Shown here piece after piece: positions 18,145 to 28,561 of a stretch of 64,000 nucleotides of DNA. How positions within the stretch are numbered: position 1 is the first letter of the stretch; each line of letters begins with the position of its first letter. The stretch comes from Desulfosediminicola flagellatus (GTDB lineage Bacteria; Desulfobacterota; Desulfobulbia; Desulfobulbales; Desulfocapsaceae): NCBI RefSeq assembly GCF_005116655.2, contig NZ_CP050698.1:4566001-4630000 (forward strand). Reading direction: 5' to 3'. The notes under the pieces were generated by a model. That model made no database searches and was not told where the DNA came from. It saw only the letters and a list, made by a program, of their open reading frames with translations. The position numbers and the translations under genes are program-made.

Positions 18145-18173
18145 TATTTACACAGAATCGAAAAGGGTGTCAA
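18145..18173 (-). promoter_or_regulatory. Sigma-70-type promoter of tRNA-Phe copy 1
   Basis: Read leftward: TTGACA (18168-18173), a 17-bp spacer and TAAATA (18145-18150), about 28 bp before the mature tRNA. Confidence 0.7.
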
Positions 18174-18355
18174 CAGCTTTGATAAAAAGCTCAAAAAAAG
18201 AATACTGAAAAACAATATTTTTTCGAGCGAACTGACACAAACACCCCGTTTAATACTGGCGCCTTACAGCACATACACGTCTTGAATGTTCATCTTTAGT
18301 GCATTATGCTCAACCAGTTTATCTTCGTGAAAAATGTTCATACCAGAATGCCTAT

Positions 18356-18513
18356 TGTCATGTCATGTGTCAGATGTCGTAATAATGTGAAGCTTTTTCT
18401 CTTCCTGCAAGGCATGACTGATGGAGCATAGCAGCGCTATGTAACTGAAGGAGTAATGAAGTCAGGAAGTGAAAAGGGCAAACAGCATTAGACATCTGAG
18501 GCATGACAGGACA
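18356..18513. repeat. Repeat element B, complete palindromic copy (MITE-like)
   Basis: A 158-bp element with terminal inverted repeats TGTCATGTCATGTGTCAGAT-GTC (18356-18378) and its imperfect complement at 18491-18513 (20 of 23 match). The similarity between arms continues inward toward a palindromic centre GCATAGCAGCGCTATGT (18426-18442). It has no coding capacity. A second, isolated end is at 16180-16202. No target-site duplication is obvious. Confidence 0.65.
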
Positions 18514-18574
18514 CTAGTAACATGCGGGTTAAACAACCAGCCGAGTTCACCCTCAACGTATCCACATCCTGACG

Positions 18575-21295
18575 CTATTCATCGAGACTCGAACGGATGG
18601 CAACTGCCAGCTGGTTTGAGCTTACCGGCTTGTAAAGAAATTTCTTTACGCCCTGTTTTAGGGCATCTTCCAAAGTAACAGTTTCACTAAACCCTGTATA
18701 AAGGATGATTGGAAAATCACTCCTGATAGACAAAAATTCCTGAGTCAGCTGAATTCCAGTCATTGTTGGCATTGTCTGATCTGTTAAAAGCAGGTTGAAA
18801 GCCATCGGATCGTCCCGGAAGGCAGCCAAACCATCCAGAGGATCAGTAAACACACTTACCGTATACCCAAGACCCTGCAACATAATGCGGATCATTTCTG
18901 ACAACTGTTCTTCATCATCAACAACCAGGATATGTTCATTCCCCCGAGGAAGATCAATGTAATCTTCTTCGGGTAAAGTCTGCTGATCTTTATCCGTACA
19001 CGGTAAATATATTGTAAAACGTGTGCCAATCCCTGGAGTACTCGTCAACTCGATTTCGCCTTCATGCTCCTTGATTATTCCATGCACAACAGACAACCCC
19101 ATACCAGAGCCTTCTCCGGCAGGTTTTGTCGTAAAAAATGGCTCAAATATTTTCGATACGATTTCTTCAGATATCCCCTGCCCTGTATCTTCAACAAAAA
19201 GGAGTAAATGCGGTATACGACGGACCGGTACTCCATCACGAACAATTCCAGCTTGCTGAACACCAACTGTAATGATTCCTCCGCTGCTTTTCATGGCCTG
19301 GTAACTATTGGTGCAGAGGTTCATTATAACTTGATGAATTCTCCCCGCATCAGCATATACCGGAGAAAGGTTCGATTCTATCTTGTCTCGAATTTCTATA
19401 GTTGAAGGAATAGAGGAACGGAGCAGATCTAAAGCTTCCCTGGCAAGATTACTGAGATCGACAGCTTCTTTGGAACTCTCTCGGCGACGACTGAAAGCCA
19501 AAATCTGGTGCACCATCTCCTTAGCTCTATGAGCAGCCATCAGAATTCTACTCAAATGCGAATGTGTCACTGAGTCAAGCGACTGGTCACTTAAGATTAT
19601 TTCCGCATAACCAATTATTGGAGAAAGTATGTTATTGAAATCATGTGCGATCCCACCAGCAAGGGTGCCAACAGTCTCAAGTTTTTGTGCGACAACAAGC
19701 TGCTGCTGAAGCTCTCTCTGTTTTCTTTCCATCTCATATCTTTCGCTGAGATCAAGTACGGAAATAAATACCTTACTCCAACTTTCCTCATAACCATAAG
19801 GGAGCGAGGAATGTACCAAAACAGGAAAAATTTTCCCGTCAAGAGTACAGTTTTCAACTTCGACCGTAAAAGGACGCCCTTCGGCAATGGAGACAAGCTC
19901 TTCGAGCATCAGATGCTGGCACTTTTCCGGTACAAGCTTATCTAAAGAAAGGAGAAGCTCTTCTTTGCTTGCAGCATTATACAGATCAACACTGGCCTGG
20001 TTGACATGAAGTGCCTTTACCAGACTCAGGGAATAGCCGATCTCTTCAGGATGCTCACGAAAATATTCGCGGAGATCACTCACTCCATCCGCTTGAAGCG
20101 TGTTCAGATGCTTCCTGATTGCCGAGAAATCCTGCTCCCATAACGAGAGTGGATTGTGTTCAAAAAGAGAACGATATCGTTGCTCACTCTCCCGTAAGGC
20201 CTGCTCGGCAAAAATTCTGTCACTTTCCCGCTGTGCGAGCTGTTTGGTCATTTCATTAAAAGCAGAAGCAAGAATTGTTACTTCTTTGGAATAACTTGGA
20301 AGATCTTCGTCATAATCAAGCTCCCCGGCCGCCACATGTACTGTCTTCCTGACCAGCGCCTGCAGAGGATCAGCTATATAGCGACCGCCATAATACCAGC
20401 AGAGATAACCAGTTATTATGATAATTCCCGCGAGAACAGAAACATACACAAACATAGTATTGTTCACCCGAGAAAATATGATATGACGGGGTATACCGAC
20501 AAACACGAAAACATCGTTGTTCTCGTGACCCACAGTGACCTTGTGCAACCAGTAAGTGTTACCGGCATGCTCCGGCCTTCGCTGGATTCTGCCCTCCTGC
20601 TCATTTTCAGGGATTGCCAGACTGCGAAAGGATGAAATATGCTTACCTATGAGATTGTGTTGTGGTGAAGAGTTGTAAAGAATAGCGCCCTGCCTGTCGG
20701 CTATAAGAATATGCGCCCCCTCAGGCAACGACAGCTCCGCGAATAACCTGTCGTACGCCCCAAGATTCAATGCCGCCCCAATGATATACCGTAAATTACC
20801 ATCGGCAGCTTTCACAGGATAAGCAAATGGCAGGGATGCCTTTCCCGATGTTCTGCTGATTATAAAGTCTCCAACGACAAAGTCCTCAGTCTGAAGAATG
20901 CGTTTATACCATCCGCGATCTGCCACATTAAGGGGGGCCTTCAACGGAAGGGAGCAGCACTCGATAACACCCTCAGGGTTAACAACGACCATCGTGGAAT
21001 AATTTGGCCTCTCGGCATGCATGTTCTTCAGAGAAGCATTGCAGGCATCACCTTTCATATCCTGAACACCAGGGAGATGTGCCATTACAGAGAGGGTCTG
21101 CCTCGTTTCCTCAATGAATCGTTCCTGCCTTTCAGAGAATAAACGGATTCCATGCTCCACCTGCAATTCAACATACGCCATTGCCTGTTGACGAAGCATA
21201 TATCCCGAGTACCAGAGGTGACAGAAAACGGGTATCAGAATGATGAGGATAATAATCAGGATTTGTTTACGAATCCCTAGAGAAGGCAGGTTCAT
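18575..21295 (-). CDS. Membrane hybrid sensor histidine kinase (periplasmic Cache-like sensor, HAMP, PAS, HisKA, HATPase, REC)
   Basis: 906 residues. Transmembrane segment about 10-30, a roughly 245-residue periplasmic sensor resembling a double Cache domain (with the region DRGWYKRIL...FVVGDFIISRTSG), second transmembrane segment about 281-301, HAMP to about 355, a diverged PAS module about 370-515, HisKA with H551 in GTLAGGIAHDFNN, HATPase with DTGQGIS and GSGMGLSV, and a receiver domain with D839 in LLTDQTMPTMTG. Cache-type sensors usually bind small organic ligands; the ligand here is unknown. The gene lies alone between two tRNA-Phe genes with no partner regulator, so output must pass through an unlinked protein. 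Confidence 0.91.
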   Translation of the reverse strand: MNLPSLGIRKQILIIILIILIPVFCHLWYSGYMLRQQAMAYVELQVEHGIRLFSERQERFIEETRQTLSVMAHLPGVQDMKGDACNASLKNMHAERPNYSTMVVVNPEGVIECCSLPLKAPLNVADRGWYKRILQTEDFVVGDFIISRTSGKASLPFAYPVKAADGNLRYIIGAALNLGAYDRLFAELSLPEGAHILIADRQGAILYNSSPQHNLIGKHISSFRSLAIPENEQEGRIQRRPEHAGNTYWLHKVTVGHENNDVFVFVGIPRHIIFSRVNNTMFVYVSVLAGIIIITGYLCWYYGGRYIADPLQALVRKTVHVAAGELDYDEDLPSYSKEVTILASAFNEMTKQLAQRESDRIFAEQALRESEQRYRSLFEHNPLSLWEQDFSAIRKHLNTLQADGVSDLREYFREHPEEIGYSLSLVKALHVNQASVDLYNAASKEELLLSLDKLVPEKCQHLMLEELVSIAEGRPFTVEVENCTLDGKIFPVLVHSSLPYGYEESWSKVFISVLDLSERYEMERKQRELQQQLVVAQKLETVGTLAGGIAHDFNNILSPIIGYAEIILSDQSLDSVTHSHLSRILMAAHRAKEMVHQILAFSRRRESSKEAVDLSNLAREALDLLRSSIPSTIEIRDKIESNLSPVYADAGRIHQVIMNLCTNSYQAMKSSGGIITVGVQQAGIVRDGVPVRRIPHLLLFVEDTGQGISEEIVSKIFEPFFTTKPAGEGSGMGLSVVHGIIKEHEGEIELTSTPGIGTRFTIYLPCTDKDQQTLPEEDYIDLPRGNEHILVVDDEEQLSEMIRIMLQGLGYTVSVFTDPLDGLAAFRDDPMAFNLLLTDQTMPTMTGIQLTQEFLSIRSDFPIILYTGFSETVTLEDALKQGVKKFLYKPVSSNQLAVAIRSSLDE

Positions 21296-21910
21296 ACCAT
21301 TTTCTGAGTTGAGGGGATGGTAAATTGAAGATTACCAAAATCGTAGCAGGCAACAGAACCGATGTCAATCCGGACTAATATTTGCTCAATGAAAACATTG
21401 AAATATCCAGTTCCACAACAAGGCGGTGAGCATAAATACAGACACACTCCCGCCTCACCATCAAGTACCTGAAGTATATAGACAATTCCAATAACCACCT
21501 ACCCCAGCCTGGAAAATTTACATGGAAGGAGTGAGGTGAAAGGATTGATGAGTTTATAACACTGGTCGAGATGAACTCAGCCACTTGCTGAATCAACAGA
21601 TTTCTTAAAACTGGATATCTGAGCTTTATTTGGCTGAATACGCTTCCTCCCTATTCACCTACAGTCTCACTCTGACAGCTAAAAAATGAGATAATAAGGT
21701 ATAGATTCTCATACTTATGATTACATTTCGCACTCAAGTCGATACACACCAATGTACATGCTATCTCTTATCCTGGGGGTTGAAGCCTATAAAAGCTGGC
21801 GCGCCCTTGAACATCTTCACGCCTCAAACCCAATCGTTTGTCATGGGAACATGATGAAAAAAAGGAATAGATATACGATGAACTACAACAATGACCGACC
21901 AGAAAGCAAA
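21296..21910. other. Gene-free stretch upstream of the hybrid kinase
   Basis: About 600 bp without a supportable gene. It must contain the kinase promoter, but no convincing consensus was identified. No copy of repeat elements A or B is present. Confidence 0.4.
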
Positions 21911-21946
21911 AAAAAAAGCCCTGACAGCAATTACGCTATCAGGGCT
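21911..21946 (-). terminator. Rho-independent terminator of tRNA-Phe copy 2
   Basis: Leftward stem AGCCCTGATAG/CTGTCAGGGCT with an 8-nt loop, followed by T residues (A-run at 21908-21917 on the + strand), 10 bp beyond the tRNA. Confidence 0.88.
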
Positions 21947-21956
21947 TATATCTAAA

Positions 21957-22032
<76 letters not shown>

Positions 22033-22062
22033 ACCGTGTTTAGCACGGTGTGAAGAGAGGTT

Positions 22063-22091
22063 TTTTTACACAGAATCAGAGAGGGTGTCAA
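22063..22091 (-). promoter_or_regulatory. Sigma-70-type promoter of tRNA-Phe copy 2
   Basis: Read leftward: TTGACA (22086-22091), a 17-bp spacer and TAAAAA (22063-22068); same arrangement as copy 1. Confidence 0.65.
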
Positions 22092-22127
22092 CAGCTTTTT
22101 GCCCCTTTTCTCAGTTTCCTTAAAATA

Positions 22128-22961
22128 TTATTTATCGTCGAGACCAAGGTCTCCAAGATCAAGATCGAAGTTCATTTCGTCATCAATATCTATATCACTG
22201 GAAGCAGGTTTTTTCTTGGGTGCCGGGGTATCCTCTTCAAAATCCAGAGAGAGATCTTCCAGAGAAAGGTCGTCCATCCCACCTGTTTCAACCGGTGCTT
22301 CTTTGACTTTGGCAACTGACGGCGCTGATGGCTCCAGATCATCGTCACCAAGGTCGAGATCAAAGTCAAGATCAAGGTCAAAATCATCACCAGTTGCGTC
22401 TGCCTCATCCTTGACTTCTTCTAATGATGGCGCTTCAAGATCAGATATGTCATTAAGCTCATCAGGCATTTCTATCGGCGGAGCAGGCCGTTCTTTATCA
22501 TCTGAATGACTCCCTCCCGGAATATTTCCTATACCTGGCAACTCATCACTGTCATCATCACTGTCAAAGTTGAAAGATATCTCACCATCATCATCATCGG
22601 ACAAGCTGATATCAATATCATCGTCATCATCGTCGCCGAGATTCAGTTCAATATCAGTCGGCTCATCGTTAAGATCGAGATCGATATCCGGGCTATCGTC
22701 AGTTCCAGCATCGTCAAGGAGAATGTCCAGATCGGGATCGCTGATCTGGTCTTCGTCAAAGGCGTCATCAACAACGTCAGCATCAAACATGTCATCGGCT
22801 TCTGAATCATCCGGTTCCCTGTTGAATACCAGAAAGCTGGGGGCACCAACATTATAGACTGATCCGTGTAGATTGTTTGATACGTCTGCAATATCCTTTT
22901 TGCATTTCAAACAATTTTCCAGATGATCAAACGATATATAACCACATTTTGGACAACGCAT
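22128..22961 (-). CDS. Highly acidic protein with N-terminal zinc ribbon
   Basis: 277 residues. The start MRCPKCGYISFDHLENCLKC gives a CxxC...CxxC zinc-ribbon knuckle (C3, C6, C17, C20). From about residue 50 to the end the protein is dominated by Asp and Glu, with runs such as DDDDDDIDISLSDDDDGEI and repeated LDLDLD/FDLDLGD units ending in DLGDLGLDDK. No enzyme motif is seen. The low complexity suggests a disordered, strongly negative tail that could bind metal or basic partners. A gene pointing the same way (nadC) lies upstream. Function unknown. Several open frames on the other strand here are by-products of the repetitive GAT/GAC codons. Confidence 0.82.
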   Translation of the reverse strand: MRCPKCGYISFDHLENCLKCKKDIADVSNNLHGSVYNVGAPSFLVFNREPDDSEADDMFDADVVDDAFDEDQISDPDLDILLDDAGTDDSPDIDLDLNDEPTDIELNLGDDDDDDIDISLSDDDDGEISFNFDSDDDSDELPGIGNIPGGSHSDDKERPAPPIEMPDELNDISDLEAPSLEEVKDEADATGDDFDLDLDFDLDLGDDDLEPSAPSVAKVKEAPVETGGMDDLSLEDLSLDFEEDTPAPKKKPASSDIDIDDEMNFDLDLGDLGLDDK

Positions 22962-23122
22962 GAGATCTTCCCTCTTCTATTACCACCATATAGGCGTGTA
23001 GTAATTTCCTACCGGGCACAAACTCCTGACAATAGGATTTTTTCTACTATCGCACACTTTTCCGGAAATAATCAAGTAATATTCTCAGATAGATAGAGCG
23101 AATTTGCAATGAATCACAACTA

Positions 23123-23959
23123 TTACAGCAACCAGTCCATTCCGATGTCACATGAAGGGGCGGAATGGGTCAATGCCCCAATAGAAATAATATCAACGCC
23201 ACAGCGTGCTATTTCGGCTACCGTATTGAGGTTAACTCCTCCTGATGCCTCAACCAGAGCACGACCCGCTATCGTTTGTACAGCTTGAGTTATCGTATCA
23301 CAGGACATATTATCGAGCATAATAATATCTACACCGCAAGCGATGCATTCATCTACCTGTAGAAGAGTATCAGTCTCAACCTCAATTTTGATAGTGTGCG
23401 GTATTTTCGCTCGCACTCTCTTAACAGCCTCACGTATTGAGCCGCAAGCAGCGATATGATTATCTTTAATCAGCACACCGTCGGTGAGGTTGAAACGATG
23501 ATTTGCCCCTCCACCCACCTGAACAGCGTATTTCTCAAATATTCTCAAACCCGGAGTCGTCTTGCGTGTATCGGTAACCCGCACGTTAGCGTCACCAACA
23601 GCTTCGACAAACATGGAGGTAAAGCTGGCGATACCGGACATCCGCTGAGCAAGATTGAGTGCGACCCGTTCTGCTTTCAGCAAATCGACAACAGGACCGG
23701 ATACAGCCATTAACACATCACCCACCTGCACCCGGCTCCCTTCATCAACCATTTCAGATAGGACAATTTCCGGGTTCTGTACCTTAAAGACCTCAGCGGC
23801 AACGGTTGAAACACCCGCTACAATAAAAGGTTCACGTGCCACCAGACGGGCACTGCCCATCTGGGTGTTGCTGAAAATCGACTCGCTTGTCAGATCACCT
23901 CTGCCGATATCTTCACGCAGAAAGTCTCTTATCTGATCGTGTAAAAGGTTTTTATCCAT
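23123..23959 (-). CDS. nadC: Nicotinate-nucleotide pyrophosphorylase (quinolinate phosphoribosyltransferase)
   Basis: 278 residues, full length. It converts quinolinate and PRPP to nicotinate mononucleotide, CO2 and diphosphate in de novo NAD synthesis. Motifs include FLREDIGRGDLTSE near the start, the substrate-binding core RVTDTRKTTPGLRIFEKYAV, GGGANHRFNLTDGVLIKDNH, KIEVETDTLLQVDE, DIIMLDNM and VEASGGVNLNTVAEIA-GVDIISIGALTHS. The gene follows valS by 14 bp on the same strand, so the two are probably cotranscribed, though functionally unrelated. No nadA or nadB is in the window. Confidence 0.95.
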   Translation of the reverse strand: MDKNLLHDQIRDFLREDIGRGDLTSESIFSNTQMGSARLVAREPFIVAGVSTVAAEVFKVQNPEIVLSEMVDEGSRVQVGDVLMAVSGPVVDLLKAERVALNLAQRMSGIASFTSMFVEAVGDANVRVTDTRKTTPGLRIFEKYAVQVGGGANHRFNLTDGVLIKDNHIAACGSIREAVKRVRAKIPHTIKIEVETDTLLQVDECIACGVDIIMLDNMSCDTITQAVQTIAGRALVEASGGVNLNTVAEIARCGVDIISIGALTHSAPSCDIGMDWLL

Positions 23960-23973
23960 TTCTTCCCTCTACA

Positions 23974-26643
23974 CTAAGCGATTTTTTTCAAGCGTTCTTC
24001 CGCTTCATCTATCTTGGCAAGTTTTGCATCCAGCTGATCTTTCTCATCCTGCACCTTGGCAACTACAGCATCCGGTGCATTTGAGAGGAATTTTTCATTA
24101 CCAAGCTTGCCGTTTACCTGCTTGAGTTTGCCTTCGACCTTTTTACGCTCGCGTGCAAGTTTTTCAAACTCTGCCTCTACATCAACCAAGCCGGCAAGCG
24201 GTACGTAAATCTCAAGATCGTTGTAAATATAGGTACCGGCATCATCAGGCTTATCGCCGCTCTCCTGAACAGTAAACGAGCTCAGTCTCGTCATATCCGA
24301 GATAGCAGAGCTAAAACCGGTAATGAACTCACGCTGTGCTGCATTCGGACAATTTAAAAATGCATCAATCTTATTTGATGGATGAACCTCAGCCTCAGAA
24401 CGGATATTTCTGATACCGGTAATTACACCCATAATCAGTGTCATCTGCTCCTCAACTTTCTCATCTTTCCAGTCAGGTTGAAGTTGCGGGAACTCGCTGG
24501 TCATCAGCGGGCTGCGCTCGCCAGGTAATACGCTCCAGATCTCTTCTGTTACAAACGGAGTCACCGGATGGATAAGCTTAAGGATGGTCTCAAGCACGGT
24601 CAGCAATACGCCCTGCGCCTGCCTTTTGGCTTGCAGGTCATCACTGAACAGATCCGCTTTAATCCACTCGAGGTACCAGTCGCAGAATTCACCCCAGATA
24701 AACTGGTAATTGGCAGAGGCAACCTCGTTAAAGAGGTACTCATCAAGACCCTTGCGAACTGCTTCAATAGTGGTCGCTGTCCGGCTTAATATCCACTGAT
24801 GAACAAAAGGCAGCTCTTTTGGATTGGCAACAACATCTTTTATAGACTCATCACAATCGCCTACATGCATCAGGACAAAACGCGCCGCGTTCCAGATCTT
24901 GTTGATAAAATGACGATATCCTTCAATACGGTCTTCATCGAGCTTGATCTCACGTCCCTGCGCTGCAAAAGCGGTAAGCGTGAAACGCATCGCATCGGTA
25001 CCGTACTCTGCCATAACTTCCAGCGGATCAATAACGTTACCGGTAGACTTGGACATCTTCTTGCCATGCTTATCACGAACCAGCGCGTGGAGATACACAT
25101 CCTTAAACGGTATCTCATCCATAAAGTGGATCCCCATCATCATCATGCGGGCAACCCAGAAGAAGAGGATGTCGAAACTGGTAATAAGTACAGAGGTCGG
25201 GTAGAAGGTTTGCAGCTCTTTTGTGTTTTCAGGCCAACCCATTGTAGAAAACGGCCAGAGCGCAGAGGAGAACCAGGTATCAAGAACATCGGTTTCCTGG
25301 ATAAGCTTTGAAGAAGAGCATTTCGGGCAGCTTGTCGGGTCGGTTGATTCAACAATCAACTCACCACAATCTTCACAGGTCCAGGCCGGGATACGATGCC
25401 CCCACCAGATCTGGCGTGAGATACACCAGTCGCGGATATTGTCCATCCAGCTGTAAAAGGTGTTGTACCAGGTTTTTGGATAAATATTTATATTGCCGTC
25501 TTTAACCGCGGCAACCGCCTTATCAGCCAGCGGACGAACCGAAACAAACCACTGCAGTGAGGTGGTCGGCTCGCTCACGGTCTTACAGCGATAGCAATGA
25601 CCAACAGCGTGATCGTACTCTTCAATCTCAACAAGAAAGCCCTGCTCTTTTAAATCTTCTACAATCTTTTTTCGGCAGGCAAAACGTTCGAGCCCCTGAT
25701 ATTCACCGGCTTCCTCGTTCATAAAGCCTTTCTCATCCATGACCTTCAGACGAGGCAGGTTATGACGAACACCTATCTCGTAGTCATCACGGTCATGAGA
25801 TGGTGTAACTTTCAGCGCACCGGTTCCAAAATCTTTTTGTACATGATGGTCGAAAACTACAGGCACAACGCGACCGGTAATAGGCAGTTTAATTCCGATT
25901 TCGCCAAGGTGAGCATATCGCTCATCATCAGGATGTACGGCAACTGCGGTATCACCAAGCATAGTCTCAGGTCTGGTGGTTGCAACCACTACAGAGCCGG
26001 AACCGTCAGCATACGGGTATCTGATGTGGTAAAGCTTACCCTTGGTATCCTCATGCTCAACTTCATCATCAGCTAGTGCAGTCTGACAACGCGGGCACCA
26101 GTTGACAATATAGTCACCCTTGTAAATCAGGTCTTCTTTATACAACCGGACAAACACCTCACGCACGGACTCAGACAGCCCCTCATCCATCGTAAAACGT
26201 TCACGGTCCCAATCGCAGGAAGCACCCAGTTTTTTAAGCTGGTTAATAATGGTGCCACCCTTCTCTTTACGCCACTCCCATACTTTTTCGATAAAGGCAT
26301 CGCGGCCAAGATCGTGGCGCCCTTTGCCTTCAAGCGCAATCTGACGCTCGACAACGTTCTGAGTGGCAATACCGGCATGATCAGTGCCGGGGACCCAGAC
26401 GGTGTTGTCGCCGCACATACGGTGGTAACGGACAAGAATATCCTGCAGAGTGTTATTCAGTGCATGACCGACATGCAGAACACCTGTGACATTTGGCGGA
26501 GGGATCACAACGGAAAATGCAGGCTTGCCATCTTCCATTTTGGCTGCGAAACAGTCCTGCTCGTTCCATTTCTCAAGCCATTTATTTTCAACTTCTGCAA
26601 ACTCATATCCCTTGCTTAACAACTTCTCTTCTTTCTGTGCCAT
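23974..26643 (-). CDS. valS: Valyl-tRNA synthetase
   Basis: 889 residues, normal length. Class I signatures: HVGH (57-60) in PPPNVTGVLHVGHALNNTLQ and KMSKS (about 529) in HGKKMSKSTGN. The editing domain carries TTRPETMLGDTAVAVHPDDE. A zinc-binding region CEDCG...SCPKC lies before KMSKS. The C terminus forms the expected tRNA-binding coiled coil (DVEAEFEKLARERKKVEGKL and onward). It charges tRNA-Val in the cytoplasm. It is the first gene of a probable valS-nadC unit; no T-box-like leader was recognised in the 450-bp upstream gap. Confidence 0.97.
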   Translation of the reverse strand: MAQKEEKLLSKGYEFAEVENKWLEKWNEQDCFAAKMEDGKPAFSVVIPPPNVTGVLHVGHALNNTLQDILVRYHRMCGDNTVWVPGTDHAGIATQNVVERQIALEGKGRHDLGRDAFIEKVWEWRKEKGGTIINQLKKLGASCDWDRERFTMDEGLSESVREVFVRLYKEDLIYKGDYIVNWCPRCQTALADDEVEHEDTKGKLYHIRYPYADGSGSVVVATTRPETMLGDTAVAVHPDDERYAHLGEIGIKLPITGRVVPVVFDHHVQKDFGTGALKVTPSHDRDDYEIGVRHNLPRLKVMDEKGFMNEEAGEYQGLERFACRKKIVEDLKEQGFLVEIEEYDHAVGHCYRCKTVSEPTTSLQWFVSVRPLADKAVAAVKDGNINIYPKTWYNTFYSWMDNIRDWCISRQIWWGHRIPAWTCEDCGELIVESTDPTSCPKCSSSKLIQETDVLDTWFSSALWPFSTMGWPENTKELQTFYPTSVLITSFDILFFWVARMMMMGIHFMDEIPFKDVYLHALVRDKHGKKMSKSTGNVIDPLEVMAEYGTDAMRFTLTAFAAQGREIKLDEDRIEGYRHFINKIWNAARFVLMHVGDCDESIKDVVANPKELPFVHQWILSRTATTIEAVRKGLDEYLFNEVASANYQFIWGEFCDWYLEWIKADLFSDDLQAKRQAQGVLLTVLETILKLIHPVTPFVTEEIWSVLPGERSPLMTSEFPQLQPDWKDEKVEEQMTLIMGVITGIRNIRSEAEVHPSNKIDAFLNCPNAAQREFITGFSSAISDMTRLSSFTVQESGDKPDDAGTYIYNDLEIYVPLAGLVDVEAEFEKLARERKKVEGKLKQVNGKLGNEKFLSNAPDAVVAKVQDEKDQLDAKLAKIDEAEERLKKIA

Positions 26644-27096
26644 AATAGGTGTCTATAGGTGATGTTCTACACGTTTATATTGATATCAAAGTAGTTAATT
26701 CCCATCCGAAAACTACCAGATGCCTCAGTCTCAGCATTATGTCTTCAACTTGTCTGCATTACAAATCGGACACACGCCTCAATTTTGAACCACCTGCTGT
26801 CTTTTCGGTTGGAAACTCGTTATTACTTCTCGTTACGTCTATCAAATGAATGCACTACAAAATCCACTTTCTGATAAATCTGTATGCGTAGCGGTTCAGC
26901 TACGCCACAAGAATGCCTAACATGCGGAGCCATTCAAAGTGGTTACAGCCGGCCGAACCCTTCAGAAACTAACTATGAAACAGCTTTAGTTCAACTGTTT
27001 TTATTGATGTTTCAATGAAAAATGGATTTACCTGCAGATACCGGATACAACGGGCAGGCGTCTGACAAAAACTCTATAACGATCTGGCCTCAGACA
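26644..27096. other. Gene-free stretch with a small hairpin, between valS and the dGTPase-like gene
   Basis: About 450 bp. GCGTAGC-GGTTCA-GCTACGC (26886-26905) is a perfect 7-bp hairpin without a T-tract, flanked further out by CCACTTT/AAAGTGG. It should contain the valS promoter and the end of the upstream transcript; neither is clearly identifiable. Confidence 0.4.
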
Positions 27097-28191
27097 TCAG
27101 CGGACGTTCCAGGGTTTTGGCAGGTACAGATGTTCATAAAGCCCCATAGCATAACGGTCTGTCATACCTGCTATAAAATCGCACACCTCGCGATGCGCCT
27201 GTTTTTCATTGGACCATTCAGCAGGTCGTCCATCAGAAACCCATTCACGCCCCCGCTGACGCACAAGCCCGTTTTCCATAAAATAACTGTATAGGTGGCG
27301 GATAATCCTCTGGGCTTTTTCAAACTCGTTATGAACCCGATAATACCGATACACGTTTTCATATAAAAAGCCACGCAGATCAGTAATGGTTTCAAGCATT
27401 CTGTCGCTGATATGAAGACCACCGTCATCCGCCTGGAGAGTCTCAACAATAAGATCCCTGACCATTGTTCCTATCCGCTGTGAATGGCGGGCACCGACTA
27501 CCCTTTTTATATCATTGGGCAGATCGCCCTCACGAAGTATTCCAGCCCGTAGAGCATCATCGAGATCATGGTTGACGTAGGCAATGATATCCGCAATGCG
27601 CACCACCTGTCCTTCAAGAGTTATTGCCAACTCATTCCTGTTTTTAGGCAGAATGTCGGAATTACCTTTTGAATGACGGACAATTCCGTTACGCACTTCA
27701 AAGGTGAGGTTGAGGCCTTTGCCGTTGTTTTCCAGTTTATCCACCACCCGTAGGCTATGCACGTAGTGCCTGAACCCGCCGGGATGCAATTCGTTTAAGG
27801 TTGCTTCACCAGCATGCCCGAAAGGTGTATGGCCTAGATCGTGGCCAAGTGCTATCGCTTCAGTCAGCGGCTCATTTAAACAGAGACCTGCCGCCACAGT
27901 ACGTGCGATCTGAGAAACTTCAAGCACATGAGTAAGACGTGTTCGATAGTGATCCCCCATGGGGGCAAGAAAAACTTGAGTTTTGTGTTTTAATCTACGA
28001 AAGGTCTTGGAGTGGGTGATACGGTCGCGATCTTTCTGAAACGGAAGGCGGATATCAAACATGTCTTCCGTTTCCTTAGCCATCCGTCCCTGAGATTTTT
28101 TACTCAAGGTGGCATAGGGTGAAAGATATTCCTCTTCCCTGTCTTCCAGCTGCTTAATAATCGATGTGCCGTATACTGGTACAAATCCCAT
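27097..28191 (-). CDS. dgt: dGTP triphosphohydrolase-like HD-domain protein
   Basis: 364 residues of the HD superfamily, dGTPase branch (shorter, type 2-like form). Metal-site residues are seen in RTRLTHVLEVSQIART (H88), GHDLGHTPFGHAGE (H117, D118) and IADIIAYVNHDLDDALRAG. The N-terminal part KQLEDREEEYLSPYATLSKK and DRDRITHSKTFRRLKHKTQV are typical of deoxyguanosinetriphosphate triphosphohydrolase-like proteins. It hydrolyses dNTPs to deoxynucleosides and triphosphate, affecting nucleotide pools. The exact start is uncertain by about ten residues. No operon partner is close. Confidence 0.9.
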   Translation of the reverse strand: MGFVPVYGTSIIKQLEDREEEYLSPYATLSKKSQGRMAKETEDMFDIRLPFQKDRDRITHSKTFRRLKHKTQVFLAPMGDHYRTRLTHVLEVSQIARTVAAGLCLNEPLTEAIALGHDLGHTPFGHAGEATLNELHPGGFRHYVHSLRVVDKLENNGKGLNLTFEVRNGIVRHSKGNSDILPKNRNELAITLEGQVVRIADIIAYVNHDLDDALRAGILREGDLPNDIKRVVGARHSQRIGTMVRDLIVETLQADDGGLHISDRMLETITDLRGFLYENVYRYYRVHNEFEKAQRIIRHLYSYFMENGLVRQRGREWVSDGRPAEWSNEKQAHREVCDFIAGMTDRYAMGLYEHLYLPKPWNVR

Positions 28192-28561
28192 TTTATATAT
28201 TCACTTTCCGGTCACTCACCGGATTATCTCAACGACTGTTTATACTCAACTTCAGAACACCGGACCAATTAGCGCCACCTGCCTGACTATAAAAAACACC
28301 GGAAGCATCGAAAACCAGTCCTGAAAGGGCCTTCAAACCTTTCTATTTCAATATATTCAACTTTTTGTTTACACCTCACTTACGTTAAGTGCAAGCAGGA
28401 AAACAGAACTACTCTGGAATGTTAGTCACATAGCGTTCACAATAATCGCAAAAATATATAAAATTTAAAAATTATAGAGTATTCTTTATATATCGACGGT
28501 CTGAGCCAGAACCATACTTACCGATCCTCCCGTCAAACCAAACTCATCCACTATTAATCAT
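28192..28561. other. Divergent intergenic region before the globin-coupled diguanylate cyclase gene
   Basis: About 370 bp, increasingly A+T-rich near 28440-28500 (ATATATAAAATTTAAAAATT). It must carry promoters for the two divergent genes; no specific operator was recognised. Confidence 0.4.

Noticed and set aside
22099..22509. Serine-rich open frame opposite the acidic protein
   Set aside because: The Ser/Arg repeats are the complement of GAT/GAC/GAA codons in the real acidic gene.
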